Below are positions 6,441-13,503 of a stretch of 64,000 nt of DNA, in pieces (position 1 is the first letter of the stretch; every line of letters begins with the position of its first letter). A program made the translations under genes and the position numbers. The notes under the pieces were generated by a model. That model was not told where the DNA came from. It searched no databases and saw only the letters and a list, made by a program, of their open reading frames with translations. The DNA is from DAINPP01 sp963667315 (lineage in GTDB: Bacteria > Thermotogota > Thermotogae > MWEM01), in assembly GCA_963667315.1 (NCBI GenBank), contig OY763325.1, forward strand, positions 1,860,001 to 1,924,000, in the 5' to 3' direction.

Positions 6441-9400
6441 ATGTACGAAAAATTAATTTCTTTTAAGACTCGAATAGAACAGCGTATAGAAGAAATCAGA
6501 CCTTATGTGATCACGAAACGGTTGGGGATAGAGGGGTGGAAAGTCACACGAAACGATTCGCTTTATCCCCCTGTAGACAACTGGGAGCATGTGAAGGTTG
6601 GCTACAGATGGGAGAATGAGGATGAAATTCCCGTCTGGTTTGAGACAATCGTCCATCTGCCCCGTATCGAACCGCATCAGGATTGTCTGCTGAGTATCTG
6701 GACGGGGGGGGAAAGTCTCGTTTTTATTGACGGCAAGCCCTTTGGCGAGATCAACCCGTATCACAGAAGCATCAACGTCAACAAGTTCTGCACAGACAAG
6801 AACCACACCCTTTCCATTCAAACCGTTCCGCATCTGCTTTTCGGAGAGAAATCCACCAACAGACAACTGGAATACGCTTTCGTCCTCATCGCCGACAGGG
6901 ACATTAAACGTTTTACCGATACCCTTCAGCTGACACTGGACAGTGCCGTTGCAACAGACGACACACAGCTTCAGGAACAGCTTTGTGTGCTGCTTGAAGA
7001 AACACTCATCATGACACGCATGCCACGAAGCACCGCTCGCTATACGGCTTCTATAAGGGACAACAAGTCAATAGACGAATATATCGCAAAGAAATACATC
7101 TCGGAAAATATTCCGTTCTCCGGTGGTAACAGGCTTGATGAGGATGAAAAGATGATGCTCTGGGAAGCGTGGGAATATATCACAACCGAGATGAAAAAGC
7201 TGCTTGAGGATTATCCGAAGCGGGGTGAAATCTCCGCGATGGGACATGCCCATATCGACTATGCCTGGCTGTGGCCCGTAGCCGAGACGAAACGAAAGAT
7301 TCCACGAACCTTCGCCAACGCCCTTTCCATGATGGAACGCTATCCGGATTTCGTGTTCACACAGTCCTCCGCACAGATGTATGCGGATATCAAAGAGCTT
7401 TATCCGGATATCTTCAAAAGGATTAAAGAACAGGTGAAAAACGGCAACTGGGAAGTTGCAGGCGGTTCATGGGTGGAAAACGACTGTAACGTCCCTTCTC
7501 CGGAATCACTGGCGAGACAGTTCTATTACGGCCAGACATTCTTTAAAAGAGAATTCGGCGTGTATAACAAGGTTTCCTGGCTGCCGGATGTATTCGGATT
7601 TCCCTGGGTCCTGCCGCAGATATGCAAAGAGGCCGGTATCGACTATTTCTTTACAACCAAGCTGACATGGAATGATAAAAACCCGATGCCGCATGACATC
7701 ATGAGATGGCGAGGTCTTGACGGCAGTGAAGTGATCTACAGGAGTTTTAAGAATCCGATGGGATATAACGCAGATATCGACCCGAAGACGATCTACGAAA
7801 ACTGGGAGAATTACAAAGACAAGACGAATATCCCGCTGAGCATGATGACATACGGTTACGGAGACGGCGGTGGCGGTCCCGTTGACCAGCAGATGGACAA
7901 TCTGGATATCCTCGACGATATTCCCGGTGTTCCAGACGTGACACTGGAAAAGGCTGAAGAGCATTTCGACTGGATTTCCCAGCATAAGGATTCCCTGCCC
8001 GTCTGGGATGATGAGCTCTATCTCGAATTCCACAGGGGAACCTATACCACACAGGCGAGAACGAAGAAGCTGCATAAAGAATGCGAAGACGCCCTCGCGG
8101 AAACGGAGATGCTTTATACCCTGCTTGAAAATGAGGAAAACTATCCGCATGACAAGTTTGACAACGCCTGGAAGACCGTTTTAAGGAATGAGTTCCACGA
8201 TATATTACCCGGTTCCTCAATCCCTGAAGTCTACATGGACAGCGAAAGAGAACTTGGTGAGACACTTGAAGCCGTTCGTGGGATGAAAGATGAAATACTG
8301 AAGAACAAAGCGGCAGATTCAAAGAATTATGTCAGCGTTTTCAACCCAAGTGAGCATGAAAGACCCTGTGTCTTTGAACTGGAAACAGAAAACGGTGAAG
8401 GCTGGGTGCTTCAGCCCGAATTCGGTGAAAAACTCATCCCGATGCTCACGCATGACGGAAAGGCAAGTTACAACTGTCACGAAATCATGGCACCGTTTGC
8501 CACGCTTCGCTTCTTCAAGGAGAAGAGGGTGAAACTCGTTGCCGATGAGGTCAGCAAGAACTTTGAATTCGAAAATTTTCATTACCGGGCACAGGTCATG
8601 GATGACGGCTCCATTCAGGTCTACAACAAGGAAACAGAAAAATATTTGTTCAGAGAAGCCGGAAACATCCTCCGACTTTACGAGGATGTACCGATGTTCT
8701 GGGATGCCTGGGACACGGCGGTGAATTATGAACATTACACACTTGATTTCGACTCCGTTGAAGTTGATGTCATAGAGTCAACACCTGCCAGAAAGGTAGT
8801 TGAAGTCACTTACACAATTGAAGAGTCAACGATCGTTCAGAGATATATCTTCAAAGAGGAAGAGGCACGCATCGATATTGAAAACGATATTGACTGGCAT
8901 CACAGAAGGGTCATGCTCAGGGCAGACTTCGAGACAACCCTCCTCTCCAGAAAGGCGACTTTCGACCTGGGAGCCGGCTTCATCGAGAGAGCCACACACA
9001 AAAACACGGACAGGGAACTGGCGAGATTTGAAATGCCGGGACACAGATGGATTGACCTCTCCGAAAGGGATTTTGGCGTCAGCCTCCTCAATAACGGAAA
9101 ATACGGCTACAGTGTTGAAGACAACTGTTTGTCACTCACCCTGCTGCGTTCACCGATCAACCCTTCCGTATTCGCCGACGAAGGCAGACACAGTTTCACC
9201 TATTCCATCTTTGCCCATTATTCCAGTGACCTGGAAGAAACGGTCAAAGAGGCGAGAAACCTCAACAGGCCGCTTACCGTATTTGACGGTGTGGTTCACA
9301 ATCTCGGAAAGGAAATCGGAGACCTGGACGAATCCAGTCTGCACATCATGTGTCTGAAAACGGCTGCCACAGGCGGAACGGTTCTCAGAGTCTGTGAAAC

Positions 9401-9569
9401 GCTCGGTTCAAGGGACAGTGCAACCCTCTCTTTCAAGGGATTGTCATTTGAAAAAGTATATCTGTCAAATATTCTCGAAGAGGAACTGACCGAGATTCCA
9501 GTCGCTGAAGATAAGTCCTTCAGCGTTGAATACGAACCGTTTAAAATTTATACGTTTATCCTAAAATAA
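6441..9569 (+). CDS. GH38 alpha-mannosidase
   Basis: This 1042-residue glycoside hydrolase family 38 enzyme has the usual length for bacterial members. The zinc site motif GHAHIDYAWLW gives H271 and D273, and the nucleophile is D383 in SWLPDVFGFPWVLPQI. Other conserved blocks are FTQSSAQMYADI, WEVAGGSWVENDCN, and YGYGDGGGGP with LEFHRGTYTTQARTK. The beta-sandwich C-terminal half (about residues 650-1042) fits the family. No signal peptide is present, so it is expected to act in the cytoplasm on imported mannosides or mannose-containing oligosaccharides. It stands alone, with no transporter beside it, between the mazEF relic and a strong terminator at 9585. Confidence 0.95.
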   Translation: MYEKLISFKTRIEQRIEEIRPYVITKRLGIEGWKVTRNDSLYPPVDNWEHVKVGYRWENEDEIPVWFETIVHLPRIEPHQDCLLSIWTGGESLVFIDGKPFGEINPYHRSINVNKFCTDKNHTLSIQTVPHLLFGEKSTNRQLEYAFVLIADRDIKRFTDTLQLTLDSAVATDDTQLQEQLCVLLEETLIMTRMPRSTARYTASIRDNKSIDEYIAKKYISENIPFSGGNRLDEDEKMMLWEAWEYITTEMKKLLEDYPKRGEISAMGHAHIDYAWLWPVAETKRKIPRTFANALSMMERYPDFVFTQSSAQMYADIKELYPDIFKRIKEQVKNGNWEVAGGSWVENDCNVPSPESLARQFYYGQTFFKREFGVYNKVSWLPDVFGFPWVLPQICKEAGIDYFFTTKLTWNDKNPMPHDIMRWRGLDGSEVIYRSFKNPMGYNADIDPKTIYENWENYKDKTNIPLSMMTYGYGDGGGGPVDQQMDNLDILDDIPGVPDVTLEKAEEHFDWISQHKDSLPVWDDELYLEFHRGTYTTQARTKKLHKECEDALAETEMLYTLLENEENYPHDKFDNAWKTVLRNEFHDILPGSSIPEVYMDSERELGETLEAVRGMKDEILKNKAADSKNYVSVFNPSEHERPCVFELETENGEGWVLQPEFGEKLIPMLTHDGKASYNCHEIMAPFATLRFFKEKRVKLVADEVSKNFEFENFHYRAQVMDDGSIQVYNKETEKYLFREAGNILRLYEDVPMFWDAWDTAVNYEHYTLDFDSVEVDVIESTPARKVVEVTYTIEESTIVQRYIFKEEEARIDIENDIDWHHRRVMLRADFETTLLSRKATFDLGAGFIERATHKNTDRELARFEMPGHRWIDLSERDFGVSLLNNGKYGYSVEDNCLSLTLLRSPINPSVFADEGRHSFTYSIFAHYSSDLEETVKEARNLNRPLTVFDGVVHNLGKEIGDLDESSLHIMCLKTAATGGTVLRVCETLGSRDSATLSFKGLSFEKVYLSNILEEELTEIPVAEDKSFSVEYEPFKIYTFILK

Positions 9570-9584
9570 TTCGAGTTAGACTGC

Positions 9585-9615
9585 AAAAAGGCAGCTCGCT
9601 TGAGCTGCCTTTTTT
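9585..9615 (+). terminator. Rho-independent terminator after the alpha-mannosidase
   Basis: A perfect 8-base stem GGCAGCTC/GAGCTGCC with loop GCTT is followed by six Ts and preceded by As. Confidence 0.92.
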
Positions 9616-9988
9616 GTTGTTTGTTTTAGCCAGAGGGAACGTCCCCTTGATCACACCCTTGATCACAGCTCATCATGTGCATCGGCATAAATGAGTAAAT
9701 ATCATGCTTCTGTCAAAAATTCAACAAAATGATTCATATACGCAATTAAACTTCATATTGTCTATACATTTTATCTGTAGTATATGCATCGGGGATTGTG
9801 AAATAAATCCCAATTAACTGATATCAAACACGATAACCATACGACTTGTTGAAATAAATCAGTTTAAGCAGCAACATGAATCGATTAAAGAGAAAAGGAT
9901 GGACTTTTTAAAGTTGAATTGGCCGGAGGAGAATTCCGGATGGTGTTCCGCTCAATGAGGGCGATAAACAATTAAGAGGTGTAAAAAG
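9616..9988. other. Non-coding leader region before the tiny-gene array
   Basis: This 373-base stretch is AT-rich and holds no gene I can support. It contains a direct repeat of CCTTGATCACA (about 9650-9672) and a CCGGA/TCCGG hairpin near 9932-9950, about 45 bases before the first tiny gene. It presumably contains the promoter and leader of that gene. An 11-codon ORF at 9876-9911 lacks a ribosome binding site. Confidence 0.5.
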
Positions 9989-10111
9989 ATGAAAAGATAT
10001 TCAAACGACAAATACTATTACTGGCTGGATGAATTTGAGAACCCGGATGCGGTGAAACCGGTACAGGAAAAAGTCAACAAGTTTCACTGGTCTCATCTTC
10101 TGATCAGATAA
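9989..10111 (+). CDS. Tiny protein, type A copy 1 (40 aa)
   Basis: This 40-codon gene has the ribosome binding site AGAGGTG before the ATG. Its product begins MKRYSNDKYYYWLDEFENP and ends in VNKFHWSHLLIR. The N-terminus is nearly identical to that of the gene at 10911 (MKRYANDKYYYWRDAL), and the 20 bases before and at the start codon are also almost the same. Both end in an HW-containing hydrophobic stretch and a final Arg. It has no signal peptide and no membrane helix. It is closed by its own terminator at 10126. I do not recognise the family. Conservation between copies argues for a translated peptide. Confidence 0.72.
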   Translation: MKRYSNDKYYYWLDEFENPDAVKPVQEKVNKFHWSHLLIR

Positions 10112-10125
10112 ATAGTTTCTTTTTC

Positions 10126-10156
10126 AAAGGAGGTCTTAGAAAGACCTCCTTTTTTC
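10126..10156 (+). terminator. Rho-independent terminator after type A copy 1
   Basis: A perfect 11-base stem AAGGAGGTCTT/AAGACCTCCTT with a 3-base loop is followed by six Ts. It separates the first tiny gene from the following five. Confidence 0.92.
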
Positions 10157-10347
10157 ATGTCTGCCCATCAACCTGTTTATAAAGCTGAAAAGCTCATTTA
10201 TAGCCATTTTTACATTTAAAGACATCTTACAAAACAGAAATATATATTCACCTATATTTAATATGTCGCCATGTAATAAATTCCAGATATCTTCGTCAAG
10301 TGTTATGAAAGTACGAATCAGGAACTATTTTAAAGGGAGGGATTCGA

Positions 10348-10482
10348 ATGAACAGATGGATAAGAAGAAAAGCATTTCATAAAAACAGTCACATTAAAGA
10401 TATTAGTATCGGTGAGCAGATAGAGGAAACGAAAGATAAAATCAATTTTATGTTTTATGACATGAACGCCTTTATACGATAA
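10348..10482 (+). CDS. Tiny protein, type B copy 1 (44 aa)
   Basis: This 44-codon gene is preceded by AAAGGGAGGGATTCGA. The basic N-terminus MNRWIRRKAFHKN is followed by an acidic/basic helix (IGEQIEETKDKINFMF) and the ending MNAFIR. It aligns with the three following genes across EQIEETKDK, an aromatic-Phe-Met patch and the N-(G/A)-F-x-R terminus. It is the first gene of a five-gene run with gaps of 11-13 bases. There is no match to a family I know. Confidence 0.75.
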   Translation: MNRWIRRKAFHKNSHIKDISIGEQIEETKDKINFMFYDMNAFIR

Positions 10483-10493
10483 GGAGGGATTTT

Positions 10494-10622
10494 ATGAGAT
10501 TGTTTAAAAGTAAGACCTTTTTTAACAAAAAAGCACAGATCAACGATATCAACGAACAGATAGAAGAAACGAAGGATAAACTATATTTCATGTATTTCGG
10601 CAGAAACGGATTCAGCAGATAA
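10494..10622 (+). CDS. Tiny protein, type B copy 2 (42 aa)
   Basis: This 42-codon gene has AAGGAGG before the ATG and starts 12 bases after the previous stop. The product starts MRLFKSKTFFNKKAQ, then INDINEQIEETKDKLYFMYF, and ends RNGFSR. The central EQIEETKDK and the C-terminal NGFxR are shared with its neighbours while the N-terminus varies. That suggests selection on the central helix and the C-terminus. The protein is strongly charged, with no cysteine and no signal peptide. Confidence 0.77.
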   Translation: MRLFKSKTFFNKKAQINDINEQIEETKDKLYFMYFGRNGFSR

Positions 10623-10633
10623 GGAGAAATGTT

Positions 10634-10759
10634 ATGAAAAGATTTGAAAATCAATTGTTTAACAGGGACAATCAGTATAAGGATATCAACGAAAGAGTTG
10701 AAGAATCAAAAGATAAATTTTATTTCATGCTTCACGGATTAAATGGATTTACAAGATAA
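10634..10759 (+). CDS. Tiny protein, type B copy 3 (41 aa)
   Basis: This 41-codon gene has AAGGAGAAATGTT before the ATG. The product starts MKRFENQLFNRDNQYKDI, has ERVEESKDKFYFM in the middle and ends LNGFTR. Its KRFENQLF start is reminiscent of the type A MKRY start, so both types may descend from one ancestor. It is spaced 11 bases from the gene before and 12 from the gene after, consistent with one transcript. Confidence 0.77.
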   Translation: MKRFENQLFNRDNQYKDINERVEESKDKFYFMLHGLNGFTR

Positions 10760-10771
10760 GGGGTGATGAAG

Positions 10772-10897
10772 ATGAAAAAACTTTTCAGAAAATTTATAAG
10801 CAGGGACTTTAACGGAAATTATGACAACACTAATGTTGAAGCATCAAATTCAACAATTTATTATACATTTAATGATTTAAACGGTTTTAACAGATGA
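10772..10897 (+). CDS. Tiny protein, type B copy 4 (41 aa)
   Basis: This 41-codon gene has AAGGGGTGATGAAG before the ATG. The product begins MKKLFRKFISRDFNGN and ends IYYTFNDLNGFNR. It keeps the C-terminal LNGFxR motif but has lost the EETKDK segment (VEASNST instead), so it is the most diverged B copy. The Asn-rich centre is unlike the other copies. Function unknown. Confidence 0.72.
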   Translation: MKKLFRKFISRDFNGNYDNTNVEASNSTIYYTFNDLNGFNR

Positions 10898-10910
10898 GAG
10901 GTGTAAAAAG

Positions 10911-11048
10911 ATGAAACGTTATGCAAATGATAAGTATTATTACTGGCGAGATGCCCTGACAGATCCAAAACAGAGGACCGCAAACAAAGAAACAGAAACA
11001 GCGGATGATAGAGACAGACTGCATTGGTTATTTCCGTTGTTAAGATAG
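10911..11048 (+). CDS. Tiny protein, type A copy 2 (45 aa)
   Basis: This 45-codon gene has GAGGTGTAAAAAG before the ATG, the same leader as type A copy 1. The product begins MKRYANDKYYYWRDALTDP and ends RDRLHWLFPLLR. The middle is a charged Thr/Glu/Asp stretch that differs from copy 1. It closes the array and is followed by the hairpin at 11071-11104. A decayed relative with a similar 3' end and hairpin lies at 13323-13430. Confidence 0.75.
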   Translation: MKRYANDKYYYWRDALTDPKQRTANKETETADDRDRLHWLFPLLR

Positions 11049-11070
11049 ATTAAAAATTCCCCCAAAGCAA

Positions 11071-11104
11071 AGAGAGAGGGCTTTTTCAAGCCCTCTCTCT
11101 TCTT
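11071..11104. terminator. Terminator between the tiny-gene array and the GLUG lipoprotein
   Basis: A 13-base stem AGAGAGAGGGCTT/AAGCCCTCTCTCT with a short loop serves the plus-strand array, and probably also the convergent minus-strand lipoprotein gene. It is related in sequence to the terminator at 13451-13487. Confidence 0.85.
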
Positions 11105-11159
11105 GTGATTCGTGGTATCACGCACAGATCATATTAAACACTATCTTCAACCGTTTGTC

Positions 11160-13223
11160 CTACTCCGTCCCTGGTGCCGGAGACTGTGGAATACTTTTCA
11201 GATACGGATAAGAGTTGTCTTCAACAATTGTCCAAACCGTACCAAAATCCCATACCGAATCAAAGGTCTCCTTGCTCTTCATCTCTGCGGTTGTTTTGCC
11301 CGTTACGCCTGTTGAGGAGCCAATGGCAATGTCACTTGAAGCCTCTGACACATCCGTGTCCCAGAAGGAATGTGTTATGGTAAAACTAAAACCGAGTGCC
11401 TTCCCTGCAAAGCCGCCGATTTCAAATCCGGTCCCCGTTGCATTTCCACTCGCATAGGCATTGACAATACTGCTGCTAAGATTTATCACCCCTGCAAAAC
11501 CGCCAACAGTATAGCTCCCACTTGCTTTGCCTGTCGTATACGCATTTTCAATACTACCGCTATACTGATTCCCCACAAAGCCGCCGGCATATTGTGTTCC
11601 GCTTGCAATTCCGGTCGAATAAGCGTATGTGATACTGCCACCCTGTTGTTTTCCGATAAAACCACCAACTGAATTATCACCCTCTACCTCAGCGGATACA
11701 TTCGTGTTTGAAATACTTCCAGCAACCTGCACACCCACAAAACCACCAATGTTGATAGAGCCATTAACAGTACCATCCACCTCAACATTTGTGATAGTTC
11801 CGGAAACAAGACTGCCAACTAATCCACCGACTGCTGCAAAACCATTCACATTGATATTTTCCAACCTCAACTGTTCAATCGTTGCCGCCTCAATCATTCC
11901 AAAGAGTCCTATCGCGGTGTCACTGTTTTCAGTTCTGTCAATACAAAGATCGGCTATCGTGTGCGTCGCTGAGCCGCCATAACCCGTGAAATGTCCGGTG
12001 AATCGATTTGCATCTGTCCCGATGGGTTCCCATCCGGAGGGATTATCAACCGTCGTCGCCGCATACGTCTCATAATATTCCGTCTGGGATGAGAGATCCG
12101 TCGTCAGCATGAAGTGGACGTCTTCTCCCATGTAATCCCGCACGTTGTTCAATTCTTTCCAATTGCCAATCTGATACGGATCGTTTACCGTTCCGTTTCC
12201 GGCGGAGAAATCCGTTAATGCCGTGAATCGTGCGTTTCTCGCCAATCCGGCATTCAACGTCCAGGTAATTGACCCCTCATAAAGATCTCCCACTCCCGTC
12301 GGCAGCAGGATGCAGTCTGTGGCCACACCATAAATAGCCAACGTGTATTGTTGGGCATTGTGATAGGCGGCATTCGTCAGGTTATCGGACCAGATTTTGA
12401 ACAACACCCGCTCCCCTTCCTGTGAGAAGGTGTAGGCTTCATTTTCCCCTTCCGTTCCAACTTGTCTCAGTCTTTCCCGCGTATCCGGAGCTTCTATCAC
12501 CTCTGCCCCACTCTGCGATACACTCAAACGATTGGTATTCCCGAAGAATATCAAGGCGTTTTGCTCCGATACCGGCCGGTCCACGAGAAAATTAAACGCA
12601 CTTTCCACCGTATGTTCCGATGATACCTGTCGGGCATCGTAATAGTATTTCAGGGTGTAGGCATTCCCATCACTCGATTTGACATACTTTGGCCGAAGCA
12701 GGACTCCGTTGTTGTACACCCGGCTCGTCTCACTCGCCTTCAGGGTGATGTAATCCGTCAGGAGCATCTCGTACAAATCCGTCCCGTTTTGTGTCTCGTC
12801 ATCCTGGAGGATGACCCATTTCAGAGTTGTTCCCGTTACCCTTTGTGTCGCTCTCTCTGCACCGCTCCAAATCGTTCCCGCTTCTATCGCCTCTCGGGTG
12901 ATGTCCTCCGGAATGAAGCAGATGTAACGTGCGTGATCCACTTTGTGTCCCGAAATCTTAAATGTTTCCGTTCCCTCTCCCGTTACGCTCAACGTGAATG
13001 GCGTTATCATCTCCCGACTCGTTAATTCATCTTTGTCAATCGTCAGACTCCACAATCCGAATTCCCTGTAATCCTCAAGTCCATAGTCTCCAATCTCGGA
13101 TAGTTTTATCCCTTTGACAACAGATATTGCATTCGTATCTTTGCCTCCACGATTGATACACGAAACCATCAACAGAGCCGCAACGACCATAGCACATATC
13201 AAGATCAGTTTCCCCTTTCTCAT
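11160..13223 (-). CDS. GLUG-repeat surface lipoprotein with YYDARQVS N-terminal region
   Basis: This 687-residue protein has a lipoprotein signal peptide (MRKGKLILICAMVVAALLMVSC, cleavage before C22). Residues about 35-330 form the region shared with the proteins at 13504, 42778 and 56910. Markers are YGLEDYREFGLWSLTID, ITREAIEAG, LLTDYITLKASETS, LRPKYVKSSDG and YYYDARQVS. After an NGTVNDPYQIGNWKELNNV segment come GLUG-type repeats (about 440-640; VGGLVGSLVSGTITN and similar) that build a repetitive beta fold. The C-terminus (KSKETFDSVWDFGTVW, then NSYPYL) matches the end of the GLUG modules in the 13504 protein. It is expected on the cell surface, perhaps as an adhesin; that is inferred from architecture. 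Confidence 0.85.
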   Translation of the reverse strand: MRKGKLILICAMVVAALLMVSCINRGGKDTNAISVVKGIKLSEIGDYGLEDYREFGLWSLTIDKDELTSREMITPFTLSVTGEGTETFKISGHKVDHARYICFIPEDITREAIEAGTIWSGAERATQRVTGTTLKWVILQDDETQNGTDLYEMLLTDYITLKASETSRVYNNGVLLRPKYVKSSDGNAYTLKYYYDARQVSSEHTVESAFNFLVDRPVSEQNALIFFGNTNRLSVSQSGAEVIEAPDTRERLRQVGTEGENEAYTFSQEGERVLFKIWSDNLTNAAYHNAQQYTLAIYGVATDCILLPTGVGDLYEGSITWTLNAGLARNARFTALTDFSAGNGTVNDPYQIGNWKELNNVRDYMGEDVHFMLTTDLSSQTEYYETYAATTVDNPSGWEPIGTDANRFTGHFTGYGGSATHTIADLCIDRTENSDTAIGLFGMIEAATIEQLRLENINVNGFAAVGGLVGSLVSGTITNVEVDGTVNGSINIGGFVGVQVAGSISNTNVSAEVEGDNSVGGFIGKQQGGSITYAYSTGIASGTQYAGGFVGNQYSGSIENAYTTGKASGSYTVGGFAGVINLSSSIVNAYASGNATGTGFEIGGFAGKALGFSFTITHSFWDTDVSEASSDIAIGSSTGVTGKTTAEMKSKETFDSVWDFGTVWTIVEDNSYPYLKSIPQSPAPGTE

Positions 13224-13322
13224 CCTCTTCTCACACCCTTTTTATAAATTCTTTTATGATCAAAACCGCCTTTAATTATCTTGTTTTGCAAGATTATACC
13301 TTATTTATGTTAATTTTTTAGC

Positions 13323-13430
13323 ACATTATACTACGATGATTTGATCCATAAAGATGCAGAATACCCTGAAGCATTAAGAATAAGGAATCACAGCGATACA
13401 CGGTACCGATTGTTCATGGCGTTGAGATAA
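13323..13430 (+). pseudogene. Relic of a type A tiny gene
   Basis: This open stretch has no ATG. It encodes LYYDDLIHKDAEYPEALRI and ends RYRLFMALR followed by TAA. The ending resembles RLHWLFPLLR of the gene at 10911, and the bases after the stop (AAATAAAATTTTCACCCAAA, then the GAGAGGGC hairpin) match those after 11048. It is therefore probably the decayed 3' part of another type A gene. A TTG at 13341 is a possible but unsupported start. Confidence 0.5.
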
Positions 13431-13450
13431 ATAAAATTTTCACCCAAACT

Positions 13451-13487
13451 AAAAAGAGAGGGCATAAAAGCCCTCTCTTTTTTTGCA
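13451..13487. terminator. Bidirectional terminator beside the second GLUG lipoprotein
   Basis: The stem AAAAAGAGAGGGC/GCCCTCTCTTTTT with a 6-base loop is followed by a T-tract. It terminates the minus-strand gene ending at 13504 and faces the tiny-gene relic. Confidence 0.88.
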
Positions 13488-13503
13488 AAAAAATTATTAT
13501 CCC

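Noticed and set aside
9876..9911. 11-codon ORF (MNRLKRKGWTF) upstream of the tiny-gene array
   Set aside because: It has no ribosome binding site and no similarity to the array genes; AT-rich leader DNA gives such ORFs by chance.
2055..11048. Radical SAM gene as maturase of the tiny peptides
   Set aside because: It is 7 kb away on the other strand with unrelated genes between, and the peptides lack the Cys or core motifs usually seen in such substrates; a link cannot be supported.
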